Origin: Cristatella mucedo
Lineage: Eukaryota > Bryozoa > Phylactolaemata > Cristatellidae
Direction of reading: 5' to 3'
DNA length: 64,000 nucleotides
Assembly (NCBI GenBank): GCA_009760855.2
Contig: WPIO01000004.1
Coordinates: 8,632,001-8,696,000, forward strand
The position numbers were made by a program, and so were the translations under genes. Under the pieces are notes generated by a model. That model was not told where the DNA came from. It saw only the letters and a program-made list of their open reading frames with translations, and ran no database searches. Shown here one piece after another: positions 1 to 12,097 of this stretch. Positions within the stretch are counted from its first letter, which is position 1. The number at the start of each line of letters is the position of its first letter.

Positions 1-657
1 ATCACGTGGGCCCGGAATTATAATGAATAGCAACTGGTTACGTCATAATCCGCGGTTAGACGGCCGTAGAAGCCTAAGTCAGGTAGTAGGCAGTCAGTTG
101 CACCCGAAGCTTTGAGCTAGGTCGGAGTTGTGCTCTAGATCACAAGTTAAGCGGTTGAGAGGTGCTCAGGGTGTGTCTAAAGAGCTGTTGCACGCTATAG
201 CTGATACTAGGCACCTGCATTCATTCGTCTTCTCTTCGCTGTGGATACGGTCTTGTTATCTTGATGTATGGCGGTCTTTGTTGCCGCCAGGTTCCGCTAC
301 CGTCGGCCCAGCTGCGTGCATTGGTGCCGCCCCTACTTGTCTCTTACAGCACTCCAAGGCTTCCAGGTGCTTCGTAGGTGGTCCGTCGCCGCGGACTAGC
401 GCCGCTACGAGCGCTGCGTTCGGCGCGGCCTCAGGGAAGCGGAAGTCACTGCCGCGCGTTTGCAGCATCGAGTCGCACTATTATCCTCCCACTTTCTAGC
501 TCCTCTCTGTCGCCGGCCTACAGATTGCGGGCCGAACTAATGTTTTATTATAGGTTATTTTATAGTTTTATTCTAGTTTATATTATAGCTGTATTACAGT
601 TTTTATTATAGTTTAGTTTTATTCATATTTCTTCTTCTTACCGCTTCGTCATTTCAG
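1..657 (+). other. Region upstream of exon 1
   Basis: No exon can be fixed here. The A/T-rich part (535-645) with its TTCTTCTTACC tract acts as the 3' end of an intron before exon 1. The stop-free frames at 128-499 and 268-390 show no recognisable peptide. Confidence 0.4.
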
Positions 658-1530
658 CCGGATCCTAGTGAAGCAGATGCCGGGACGTCGTCAACCATCG
701 GGGGAAGGAGCTCTAACTACGGCGAGGACGTCCGCCGGAGCGCGGCAACTGGCCGAAGGAAGAGTGCGGCACATCCGGGGAATCCGGCCACCGCCGAGCC
801 CAAAGAGAAGGGCAGAGGAGCGGCGGCGGCGGCGGAAGCGGCGGCGGCTTCCGCCGCCGCTTCCGCCGCGCTCAAGAAGGACCATCCGCTAGCTGTCCTG
901 TGGGAGAGCGACCCGCAGTGCATCGTGAACGTCTTCAGGCGCGCCGCCGCGGCCGCGGCTGCGGCTGCCACGACAGCGGCTCTCGTCGGTGGGGCGAGCG
1001 CCGACGGCGGCGGAGGCGGCGGCGGCGACGGTTCCCTGCCGCGAAAAGTGGCGCCGGCGGCGGTAGCCGCCGCCGCCGCCGGGGGCGGAGCCGAGCGACG
1101 GAAGGCCGTCGTGGTCGGCATGGGAGCGCCGTCGCTGTCGCCAGTGTCGTCGTTCTGGGTGCGCTGCAGCCCCAGCCGCCGGCGCGAGCGCTGCGGCGAG
1201 CACTGCACGCTGGTGCTCTGCGCGCGCGTGCTCCTGGCCGCGGGCCAGGGCAAGGCGGCGCTTCACCGACTCGTCAAAGAGGCGCAGCTGCTCGACACGC
1301 TCGTGGAGTCGCTGCACGTCGACAACGAACCGGTAGGTGAGCGGCGCCGCCGCCGCTGCACTTTTTGGTCGCTTTGCTGGGGGGGGGGGGTCTGGAGGCT
1401 AGGCGAGACGAGGCGGGACGCCCGATCCCGCGAGGGCAGCGGGCGACGGGCGAGTCGAGTTGCCGAAACGTCCTCGGCGCGGAGAGGCTCAGCCCGAGCG
1501 CGACCCTGATCCTGACCCGTGCGCTGGTCC
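300..1530. promoter_or_regulatory. CpG-rich block around exon 1
   Basis: From about 300 to 480 and again from 660 to 1530 the sequence is very rich in C, G and CpG, in contrast to the A/T-rich surroundings. An AT-rich stretch (535-645) separates the two parts. The block covers exon 1 and its donor. In animals such blocks often mark promoters, so a transcription start or alternative first exon may lie close by. No TATA box or start codon is assigned. Confidence 0.4.
658..1332 (+). CDS. Exon 1 in window: start of armadillo-like region with Ala/Gly runs
   Basis: An internal exon follows a strong pyrimidine-rich acceptor (cgcttcgtcatttcag) and ends at gaaccg|gtaggtgag. It is open for 225 codons and enters in phase 0. 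The first ~50 residues are polar and Ser/Arg/Gly rich. Alanine runs (about 820-870 and 940-970) and a glycine run (about 1006-1030) follow, then a helical C-terminal part (HCTLVLCARVLLAAGQ, then LVKEAQLLDTLVESL) that looks like armadillo-repeat helices. It joins in phase to exon 2, where the helical pattern continues without a break. No in-frame ATG precedes the conserved part, so the start codon lies in an upstream exon. A second donor (gtag|gtgagc, after 1336) is stronger by consensus but breaks the frame into exon 2. The surrounding ~1.2 kb is CpG rich. The helical end is convincing; the low-complexity part is supported mainly by the open frame. Confidence 0.75.
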
Positions 1531-1839
1531 GGCGTCGGAGCAAGCGCTATGCAGCTGAGGACCAACTTTTTTTTCTCTTTTTTTCTGCAAATTAGCAGAA
1601 AGAGTCGGCACTAGCGCTACCTACGGCACGGCCGATGTATTTCATGCCGGCGCACTGTGCCCCGATGCCATGAGGGGGTCAACGTTTTCGCTGCGCTCGG
1701 AAGGCTACGAGCAAAAGAGCACGAGTGGAGAGCGAGGGCCACTAGTAACAGGCACAACAAACGTCTTACAAGGTTGAATAAGGGAGCATCTCGACGAACG
1801 GTAGTCGTGAGCCACTCCCACTTCACGCTATAGCTATAG

Positions 1840-1934
1840 CTTTGCGTTCAGCGAATTGTAAAACACGTGGAAAGAGATCAGTTCTCTTAGGGGGCTGCAA
1901 AACACATAACATTATTCCTATTATTATTATTATG
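1840..1934 (+). mobile_element. Degraded LINE A 3' tail
   Basis: The segment keeps the order 'tgtaaa, aaagagat, agttctctt', a shortened G-rich arm and an ATT-repeat end, the signature of the LINE A 3' terminus, but many positions differ. Confidence 0.5.
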
Positions 1935-2810
1935 CGACTCTTTTTCATTGGGCTAAATCCGCTGAGTCTGACTGCGAACGACCGTGAATTATAACAGGGC
2001 CGTGTGGGCTTGAAGTAGGCATTTGGAAGTTGAAGTAGCAACTTTTTCTTTCGACTTGATGCTGATTACGAAAAAAGCCGCCACCGACAACCGCATCAAC
2101 ATTTGAAATACTTTGCAACGGTCCACGAAATTTCTAATCTAACCTTACCACATCTGTAACAGTGGTGGTATCAAGAGTAAATTTCACATCAGGCAGAAAA
2201 TAAGAAACTCGAGTCATCTCATCCGGGTCTGCTGGTGGTTATTCTTCAGCTGTTCTAGTGCATCGAATCTCTCCAAGGTAACTGACAAGCTTGAGGATAA
2301 TAAAAAGAAATTAAGCTGCCTCTCAGCAATATTTTGCCATGATTTAACCTCTTTCTGGCAGTCAATCTCCGATACAAAATCCTTTGGTCATCGAGGTAAC
2401 CGCAGGTAGCCCAAGTCTCTTCAGCCCTGACCCGGCACATCCGATGTGCTAGGTCGGCGAGTAATGTCTCAGATCGCAGGCTGGTAAGTAACCTCGGCCG
2501 GAAATTGCGGTGTGCGAAGTCCAAGAGCTGCCTTCCTGCCCCCATTTTTATTAAGAATTGCTGAAAAAGATACCCTCTAGCAGGATTCTACGCCTCCATT
2601 GACGGACTAGGGTATATTTCCGTTGTGAGGCGATGATAATAGAAATAATGACAATAACAATAACAATGACGATGGTGACGTGAGGTAGTTTGCATAGCAC
2701 CATAAATTAACTAAATCTCTGCCTAGGCGTTTTGCAATTCGCTGCACGATTATTTTTAAAAAGTGTTATTTAATGGCGTTTTCAGGCTTGGATAAGCACG
2801 AGTAAGTACT

Positions 2811-4355
2811 TAATAATGATAATAATTATAATAATAATGTACTTTATAAAGCGCCCTCAGAGAACTCAATCTCTTTCTAGGCACTTTACATTTGCTGCAA
2901 AGGGAAATGCAATTGAATGGTGAGTAATATCATGCTTGATAAACAAACAAAATGAATAACATGGTTAGGGGTGACATGCACAGGGTCAGCATGCAAATGT
3001 GGTTAGTGGCAGCATGCAAAGTGTCAGCACGCATAAGCATATGAAGGAAGAATCACAGGGACCCAATAAATGCTGTCCTAAATAGGTGTGTTTTACGTTC
3101 TTTTTAAATGTGGTCAGGTCAGGTGATGTTCTGACGCAGGTCGGGAGGGAGTTCCAGGCTTTGGGAGCATACGAACTAAATGCACGGTCTCCAAAGGATT
3201 TACGGTTTGTACGAGGTATTTGTAGACTGTTGGATTCCGAAAAGCGGGTGGTACGATGCTTGGCCTGATGGGGGAGTATGTCGGAGAGATAGGCTGGAGC
3301 GAAAGAATGAAGGGACGTAAAAGTGAGCGACAAAACCTTGAAGTCAATCCGTTGCTTGACTGGTAGCCAGTGCAGGTCGGCGAGAAGTTGAGTAATGTGG
3401 TAACTGCGACGCTCACGACAGACAAGCCTAGCTTCAGAGTTTTGCACCAGCTGCAATCGCCTGATCGCACATGCTGGTAGGCCAGTAAGCAGTGAGTTAC
3501 AGAAGTCGAGACGAGATGTCACGAATGCATGGACCAACTTGGACGTGGTATCCCTATCTAAACAAGTCCGAATTTTAGCAATGTTATGAAGCTAAAAATA
3601 GGCAAATTTGACTGTGAAGCTGATATGGTCGTCTAACGAGAGGTCGCTTTGGAATGTGACACCTGGATTTCGAGCTGATTCGACAGGAGATATGCTGGCA
3701 GAGCCAATTTTGAGAGACAGCCTTTCCAATCTCTGAATCACACTGGGTTTGCCCATAACTAGTAAGTTAGTTTTATCATTGTTTAGTTTTAGAAAATATT
3801 CTGCCATCCATGTGCGGATGTCATCAATGCATGCAGCAAGTGAGTTGAGAGAATTTGAGGTGCTCGAAGGCTGGGAGGGATCAAAGCAAAGGTACAACTG
3901 AGTGTCATCCGCATAGAAGTGAAAGCCTAGATTGTGCTTGGCAATCACATCAGCAAGAGGCAGAGTATAAACCGTGAAAAGAACCGGACCTAGCACGGAG
4001 CCCTGAGGTACTCCATATTTCAGAGGTACTTCAGATGATCTTTGTCCATTAACGTCAATACTCTGGAGTCTCCCACTGAGATACGACCCAAACCACTGCA
4101 GAGCAGTGCCAGTGATGTCCAGGCGAGATGAGAGGCGCTCTAGAAGAACTTTGTGATCGATGGTATCAAAAGCTGCCGAAAGATCGAGCAAAACAAGCAG
4201 AGACACTCTACCATGTCTGCATTCCTAAGTAGGTCGTTGTATACCCTAAGCAATGCTGACTCTGTGGAGTGATTAGCTCTAAAGCCAGACTGGAACTTAC
4301 TAGCAAGGTGGGAGGTTTCTACCTTGCTTTGGCATCTCGCATCGAAAGCACACAA
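2811..4355 (-). mobile_element. LINE A (L2-like) copy, 5'-truncated, broken ORF
   Basis: Read on the minus strand this is the 3' half of an L2/CR1-type retrotransposon. It contains reverse transcriptase motif A (LLDLSAAFDTI), motif B (VPQGSVLGPVLF), motif C (FYADDTQLY) and the C-terminal region ending in a conserved LTTF-type segment, then the hairpin 3' end and an ATT/ATA-rich tail at 2811. Two disabling changes are visible against sister copies. One G is missing near 4204 (frameshift just before motif A), and a CAG to TAG nonsense change near 3590 splits the ORF into 3592-4206 and 2986-3537. The 5' end (endonuclease) is missing. Confidence 0.9.
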
Positions 4356-4732
4356 GGTAACACTCTGATATCACATCGAGACCAGAGGTTGGGATGATGA
4401 CCTCTTGATGACTTCACAACAACTGAATCCCTGCACAAGTGAGCATACAAAGCAAGCAAGAACAAAAGGACCAAGTTCATTGGTGCGGAGGAAAAGCTGG
4501 CCGGAACAGAGGCGTCTTTGGCTCATGCTTAAATGACATAAAGTCGTTGCAAGTCGTTACAAAAGCCGAAATTTAGTTCCAAACTTTCGGTGAATACGTA
4601 CTGCAGGCGTAAATATTTAAGTTCAGTGCATGGGACGATGAGATGACTAGTTGCAAACCAGCGGGTGGTGCCCGACCACACCGGAAGGGTTAGCAAGTCG
4701 CATCGGTAGGCTGGTGTACAAAAACTAAAAAT

Positions 4733-4868
4733 AATTCATTTGTACAGCGTCATAAGAGAACTTTATTTCTATTCAGGCGCTTCACGTATGCCACGCGGCT
4801 GGAGCCCTCGACCTCGGCCAGGCCTTGGTCAGAGTGAGCACCTTAACCGCTGGGCGAAACCGGCATGG
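4733..4868 (-). mobile_element. SINE A copy
   Basis: On the minus strand it has a tRNA-like head (box A like 'AGCGGTTAAGGTGC', box B like 'GTCGAGGGCTC') and the LINE-like 3' end ending in an ATGAATT-type tail. It directly abuts the (AG)n tract. Confidence 0.85.
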
Positions 4869-4885
4869 TTAGTGAAGCGACCTGC

Positions 4886-4991
<106 letters not shown>

Positions 4992-5518
4992 AAGTCAATT
5001 CGAGGCTTGCTTTGAAGCCTTCAAAGCTGTGACAAGGTTTGTAATTTTGTGACAGATACGCCTTTGACGGCAGACCAGACTAGCTACCTAGTTTTGACCA
5101 GTTATCGGCAAGGCCCAGGAAGCTAAGTTATGCGACTATGAATATGTTCTGAAATATGTCTACATATAATTGATGGCTTTTTGCAAGTAGCTTGCTCAGA
5201 CGGTCACAGACGCTAGTGCAAGCCATGGTTTCTCCTACATGCCAAAAATCTGCCCGCTACTCGAAAAATCTATTTGCTGCTGATGAGATGCATGCACGTG
5301 CTTTCGCTTAACAGGGTTGGGGCTACTGGAGATAAGTCATTATGGAAATGGCTGGAGTAGACATGCTGTTCTGCTAGTTATCGAGAGTTTTACATGATAG
5401 ATTTTGAAAAACCTGGTCATCTGTCTTACTCGCAGTGACCCTGTAACCATGTGATAGTAATAAAACTGCCTTTGTCAGACGAGAGTGGTCTAGCCTGTCT
5501 TTGTTCGTGACTTGGTCT

Positions 5519-5706
5519 AGCGTTACTAACCACACTTGCATGCTGACCCTGTGTATGTCACCCCTTACCGTGTTATTCTTGTTGTTTATTGAGCCTGCTA
5601 CCACTAACCGTTCGATTGTGTTTCCTTTGTAGCAAATTTAAATCGCCTAGAAAGAGATTGAGTTCTCTGAGAGCGCTTTATCAAGTGTGGTATTATTATT
5701 ATTTTT
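5519..5706 (+). mobile_element. LINE A 3' tail fragment
   Basis: It carries the 'gcatgctgaccctgtgtatg' 3' UTR segment, the hairpin (cgcctagaaagagattgagt) and an ATT repeat. No coding part remains. Confidence 0.85.
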
Positions 5707-6283
5707 GTTAATGTCTAAGGCAATACGATGCATGCTTGCGTTTAAATAGATGCTGTGGCAGCCGCATCGGATGCTGTCTGCCCTCGAACTGCCGTCACAG
5801 TTATAGCTCATATCCGGATATGGACTGTCATCTTTCAGTGTTTTAATTATGGGCTGCGAAATAAATAGCTTTTGATTTCTTTGTGGCACAAGTCTGTGAA
5901 ATAGCTTCACCATACTCTGAATATATGTAAAATTAAAAAGCTGATACGATGTCGAAACTTTAATTCTGTCATAAATAAGAGACGAGTTTCTCTGCTCTTC
6001 GATTAAGTACATTAATTTATTCACAGCCGACTGAGATGGAAGCGTTTGGAATTCCTCAAACAGAAATAATCAATGGGTGCTAGAAAGTCACATGATGTAG
6101 CCTTGGCAGTAGAGGAAATGTTAAGTGCAGTTGGTCAGTTAATTCGAAAGAAATTGGTTTGTGTTCAAGCAACTTTAAAATTATGAAAAAACGCAGTAGG
6201 ATAGAACTTTCAACAAAAGTGCTCAGCATTTGGCTTCTAGACGACCAGTAAGCTAAGAGTCGCATTATCTCTTCCCGTTAAAC

Positions 6284-6455
6284 GTCTGCATACTAACCCT
6301 GTGTATGTCACCCCTAACCAAGTTATTCATGTTGTTTATCAAGCATGATACCACTCATCACTCGATCGTGTTTTCTTTGCAGCAAATGTAAAGCACCTAG
6401 AAAGAGATTGCGTTCTCTGAGGGTAATTTATCAAGTGTATTGTTATTATTATCTC
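6284..6455 (+). mobile_element. LINE A 3' tail fragment
   Basis: It has the same 3' UTR segment and hairpin as the copy at 5519, with a diverged right arm ('gggtaattta' in place of 'gggcgcttta'). Confidence 0.8.
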
Positions 6456-6757
6456 TTAACCTCCTATAAACTGAGTAGTTACTTCCTGTTTTCCATGAGG
6501 ATAAGTTATTGCCTAGAAATGGTTACCTCAGCTGTCAAAACAGCTCGCCGGTAATGTACTTTGTTGTACTCATCCATTTTGTGGTGAAAGTATTGATTAT
6601 TATTATACTGTACTCTGACGCTGCTGCCAGTTCGGTCATTATAATAAAAGCAAAGGCTGGGTGCCATTATTTTATATGGCGAGTGCTGTCTTTCTTGTGT
6701 ATTCGGAAAAGGTGTTTCACAGGAAAAATTCTGCCAAATATCTATATTTTTTAATTC

Positions 6758-7832
<1,075 letters not shown>

Positions 7833-7861
<29 letters not shown>
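7833..7861. repeat. (TA)n microsatellite
   Basis: About 14 TA units follow directly from the ATT tail of the preceding LINE A copy, probably grown from it. Confidence 0.95.
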
Positions 7862-7863
<2 letters not shown>

Positions 7864-8013
7864 GTGTATACAGCCTTTCTTCTTTTTAGTCGTCACTTCA
7901 AGGACAGCATTCCGAACTTGCTGCTTCTACCACTTACATACGAGTCCTCCATTCTATAGATCGTCACACTCAGCCCTACTCATTGATCTATCTCTCACTC
8001 AAGGAGACGAAAT

Positions 8014-8040
8014 GTGTTTGTGTGTGTGTGTGTGTGTGTG
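8014..8040. repeat. (GT)n microsatellite
   Basis: A short run of about 13 GT units. Confidence 0.9.
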
Positions 8041-8205
8041 CACGCGTGAGTGCTTGCATGAGTGCGTGTGCCTATCATCTCGTACCTCATGAAGCACCAT
8101 TATGTAATTCGTCCACCCAGCGTAAAAAAATGAACTGATGATTGGATATTGCTTAGCTGTTTCCCTAGGAAATCTGATTTTCCAAGTCTCCATTTGGTTT
8201 TGCAG

Positions 8206-8449
8206 CAGCTTCTATGCCTGCTGCTACAAACTGTAGCCGCTGTGGCACTCCGGCCCGAATACCACAATAACTTGGCCGCTGCGGGCATCAGCGACATGGT
8301 TCCCCAGCTTCTGCTACCGTCTGACGACTGGTACTACACGCCTGCGACGACCTGCTTTGGAGCATATGTCAAGTTCCATGCGGCAAGGATCCTCGTTTAC
8401 ATGGGCTACCACAGTTCACTCGGAGGCCGGATAGACCTTTTTAGTCAAG
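8206..8449 (+). CDS. Exon 2: armadillo-like repeat region
   Basis: This exon starts after tttggttttgcag and ends at gtcaag|gtaagc, a consensus donor. It enters in phase 0 and leaves in phase 1. The 81 codons encode alternating amphipathic helices: LLCLLLQTVAAVALRPEY, then NNLAAAGISDMVPQLLL, a linker with DDWYYT, and YVKFHAARILVYMG. This spacing and the 'helix, asparagine, one-residue turn, helix' pattern are typical of armadillo or HEAT-like repeats. I could not assign the repeat to a named family. It is flanked by a 6.9-kb intron with LINEs and a long (CA)n on the left and a 3.3-kb intron on the right. Role by inference: a protein-protein interaction scaffold at the N-terminus of the encoded protein. 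Confidence 0.85.
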
Positions 8450-8857
8450 GTAAGCACACGAGATTTGCCTGGCTGTTATCGGCATCATGTCCAAAGCCAG
8501 AGACTGGCCTTGGCTGGTTTCATTCGCGGGAAAAATTGACGGGGTGAGCTTAGATGTTCCCGACACTGCAAGCATTCTCCTTGCATAGCCTCTGCAGGTG
8601 TGCTGCAGCAGTAGAAATGCAAACCCATATGTGATATACATGGCATGAAGATTAATGGAAAAAACCTGTCTCTGCTGTGAGTGAAGATTGAATGAACAAT
8701 CGGGACACACCACACGAATGCAATTTTTTGGATTGCCCAAATTATTACGGCAAACTTTGCTTGCATGTTTTATAAACGTGCATTTTTTTAACATGGATTG
8801 GCGGTGGGAACATGACATGCAGACTGCCGTGTTTCTAGCGATCTGCTTTTGTTATTT

Positions 8858-9541
8858 CTGTAACTCACTGCCTGCTGGCCTACCGGAATGTGCAACCAGG
8901 TGATTACAGCTGGTGCAAAACTCCGCAGCTAGGCTTGTCTGTCGTGAGTGTCGCAGTTGCCACATCACACCACTTCTCGCCGACCTGCACTGGCTACCAG
9001 TCAAGCAACGGATCGACTTCAAGGTTTTGTCGCTCACTTTTAGGTCACTTCATTCTTTCGCTCCAGCCTATCTCTCATATCTACTCCCCCATCAGGCCAA
9101 GCATCGTACCACCCGCTTTTCGGAATCCAACAGCTTACCAATACCTCATGCAAACCTCAAATCTTTTGAAGACCGTGCATTTAGTTCGAATGCTCCCAAA
9201 GCCTGGAACTCCCTCCCGACCTGCATCAGAACATCCCCTGACTTGACCACATTTAAAAAGAACTTAAAAACTCACCTATTTAGAATAGCATTTAGTGAGT
9301 CCCCACGATTCGTCTTCGTGTGCTTATGTGTGCTGACACTGCGCATGCTGCCACTAACCACATTTGCATGCTGACCCTGTGCATGTCACCCCTAACCATG
9401 TTATTCATGCTGTTTATCAAGCACGATATTACTCACCATTCAATCGCGTTTCCCTTTGCAGCAAATGTAAAGCGCCTAGAAAGAGATCGAGTTCTCTGAG
9501 GGCGCTTTATCAAGTACTTTATTATTATTATTATTATTATT
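8858..9541 (+). mobile_element. LINE A copy, 3' portion
   Basis: Corresponds to the LINE A ORF from FCNSL onward plus 3' UTR and ATT tail. An Arg codon became TGA near 8900, splitting the frame; the rest is open to 9374. More diverged than the 6999 copy. Confidence 0.9.
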
Positions 9542-10794
9542 TAATCTTATCCTACTTCAATACCAAGAAAACCCAATCTGTATTGATATCTGCCATGTAT
9601 GTAAGTATGTGTGTATGCATTTTATTTTCACCTGTCTTTCTTATATCTCTCTGTAATGCATCATCAACCGATTTTCTACATTCTTCCTTTGTAAACGCAC
9701 GATATCATCAATAAGCTGTCAGCTGTCGAATTAGGTTACTTAAGAAAATCTTAGTTTGTTACTGTGCTGATGGAAGGGGGACGCTACAAGGCATAATCAA
9801 TTGCTATCAGTCTCTTAACTGTTCTTCATTTTCCTTATCACCCCAGAGCAATTCGATTGCTGTTAGACTCTTTTTGCTTTCAGTGTAGCCATGAAGTCGC
9901 AGTAGTGAGGCTGACTCTTATACGTACAATATAAAGCATGCGATTCTTAAGTTGGCTCCACAATGATGACTGTCGATGTAGAGAAGGAACTGAAAATGTA
10001 CTGTATTGTACTGTACTGACGGCACTGAAAGGGATTGAGAGTACTGAGAAGAAAACTTTGCTGAACACGTCACAAGTGAGAAACTGGTTTAAGAGAAACG
10101 ACAGCTGGCAAGCACGACAGTGATAGGTTTAGGGCAGAAGATTTAACGGTCATTTATTTAGCCGGTGATGCTGCATGAAAAGGCCTTACTAGGCAGCTCG
10201 GCAATCATTAACAATCTTAGTGTGGAGGTCGTGTCTCGCGGGTGCCCACAGCTGCTGCATGGGACTGAGGTTTCAGCCAAGGTCAAACTCAAAAGACGGA
10301 CTGAATGAACGACAGTGTTCTGCTGAGCCAGAAACGGTACGCAAGCCAGAAGTACGCAAGTGAAAAAGAAAGTGCAGCCACGTCGTGCGCACGCACTTCA
10401 TGGCACCTTCACAGGTTTGCAGAAACGCTTACCTATTTTCGGCAGCCCGAAGTGCAATGCAAACTAAGACTCAATGAGCACAGGGAATCTAGCGAATTCT
10501 GCAGCGAACGCGATGCATTTCTTGTGGCTGCCACAATATAAAGACTTGGTAAGAATGAAAGGCAGGCAATTCGTGCCCATAATTTGAAATCCGCAAGAGA
10601 ATCTCACTGAAATTGGAAGGCTGACTTCAGAAAAAATACACTCCTGCGGTGCCAGTCAGTTGGTTGATGCTGTGAAGTCCAACATATCCTGTATACATTT
10701 TCAACTTCTCTCTTACGATATGGAAATACTAGGGTGGAAACCAAAAAATGAGTTCGAGTAAAGAAGACGCGAGTGCCTTTGAGCATGTGCACAG

Positions 10795-10857
10795 TATCTA
10801 AAGGGAGAAATCGTTCTCTTAGGGTGCTGTAGACACATCTGTTATTATTATTATTAT
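10795..10857 (+). mobile_element. Degraded LINE A 3' tail
   Basis: Keeps 'ctaaagggagaaatcgttct' and an ATT repeat; the hairpin arms are eroded. Confidence 0.45.
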
Positions 10858-11719
10858 GAGCACCATATTTACCCACTTTTTAGCTTCATCTGCTTTGCTA
10901 AAATCAGGGAAACACGCGAGGAGTAAGTTGTAGCATAGGCGAACTCGGGAGTTTTCCAGGGCTGAGGTGGCACCTTGCAGCCCGGCACGCCCTTCTAGTG
11001 TCTGGTTCTAGTGTCTGGTTCTTCTTAGTGCTCCGGTTCTTTGGATAGTCACGATCAGTTGGAATACAGGGAGCAAGTGAATTGCCACAGCATGTTTTAT
11101 TCTTCATAGAAAATCGTTAATGATTCGAAGATGCAAGAGCAAACTGTGGTAGCTTCAAGTTGGTCGCGCTAGGGCATCTCCTGCCTGTGCATCACCGAAG
11201 TCACGCTGCACGTGCTGCAGCCAAACGACCTCAGCTCTGGCCGGGCAACCCTAGCAAGGCACTTAAGCAAATGAACTCACTGTCGACGACCATCTGCCTT
11301 ATAGTCTCTGGCACTTGACATGACATACAGGCTGATACCAGGTCGATGTACGGTGGACAAACAAGTCAATGCTTATCGTTCTGCTTAATTGAGCAAATGC
11401 ATCTCTATTGATTTCGAGCTATGACGTATGTGATGTGTGTGCTTGGGTCGATTGGCCGGTCAAACGGCATTAGCCAACATGCATTCGAACGCAATCTATT
11501 CGCTAGCAAGCAGCTTCTCGGCTGTCACTGAATTAATTGTCCACGGCGTGACTTGAAGATCCCTGATGAGAAGATCCCTCTTCAAACCTCCTCACCTGTT
11601 GTCGAATGTGGTCGTTTCGTGTCACTCATTTTGCACATATTAATGAAGTATTGTATTCGGTCGAACGGCATGTCCAGGTCTGCTACATGAGAGGAATTTT
11701 ATTTTTGTTCGTATTTCAG

Positions 11720-12097
11720 CCGAAGGCGATTGCCTGCAGCATGTCGAAGCAGAGACCGACGAGGATCGCTATGTGACTGCAATCGGAGCCGACTCGCTGT
11801 CTTGCAGATCTGGGCAGCGTTCCCACTCTATAGAAGCAGCAGCTCCGGAAGCATTGCTCGTCGACGTACTTAAGGTCAGGTCGTCTTTGATCGCTCGCAC
11901 CATGGACGGGTGTTTTTTCCGAGGATACACGGCATTGCATTGTGGGTTGTTGCTGCCGTCAGCGAACCTTGCCAGTGCATGCTTGCACTCGTTGCACCTC
12001 GAACACTATGCTGCTAGCCCACCGAAAGGTCGGGGCATGCCTTTTGGCAAAGCTGCTTACGATGGGCAGCTGGAAGAGTCGCCAGGAGTTGCTGTCG
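11720..12097 (+). CDS. Exon 3: end of armadillo-like region
   Basis: The acceptor ttcgtatttcag is followed by two bases that complete the codon left by exon 2 (G+CC, Ala). The frame stays open to 12115. The beginning is acidic (EAETDEDRY); the rest contains hydrophobic helical segments (PEALLVDVLKVRSSLIART, then GYTALHCGLLLPSANLA). I end it at gctgtcg|gtaaat (phase 1), which fits an exon 4 acceptor at 15958. A shorter exon ending at 11874 (cttaag|gtcagg, phase 0) would also fit, using the exon 4 acceptor at 15963. The longer form is preferred because about 400 bp stay open and it has the better donor. The right boundary remains uncertain. Confidence 0.65.

Larger units (their letters stand above)
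8450..11719 (+). other. Intron 2
   Basis: Contains a LINE A copy (8858-9541) and a degraded LINE tail (10795-10857). The sequence at 8450-8850, 9545-10790 and 10860-11719 holds nothing recognised; a duplicated 'tctagtgtctggttct' block occurs at about 10995-11025. Confidence 0.7.

Noticed and set aside
268-366. Possible first coding exon (ATG at 268 to cttccag|gtgctt, phase 0)
   Set aside because: Phase and donor would fit exon 1, but the start context is weak, the peptide shows no pattern, and it stops soon after the donor; not enough to call.
128-499. 123-codon plus-strand frame upstream of exon 1
   Set aside because: No recognisable peptide, no donor in phase with exon 1, and CpG-rich sequence yields long chance frames.
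717-1317. Long minus-strand frames opposite exon 1
   Set aside because: They are reverse shadows of the GC-rich triplet tracts; the plus frame has splice sites and continues into exon 2.
2255-2545. 96-codon minus-strand frame
   Set aside because: No motif, no splice or repeat context; likely chance.
11875-12097. Reading exon 3 as ending at 11874
   Set aside because: Also phase compatible through another exon 4 acceptor, but the frame remains open for another 220 bp with helical content and a better donor; kept as the alternative.
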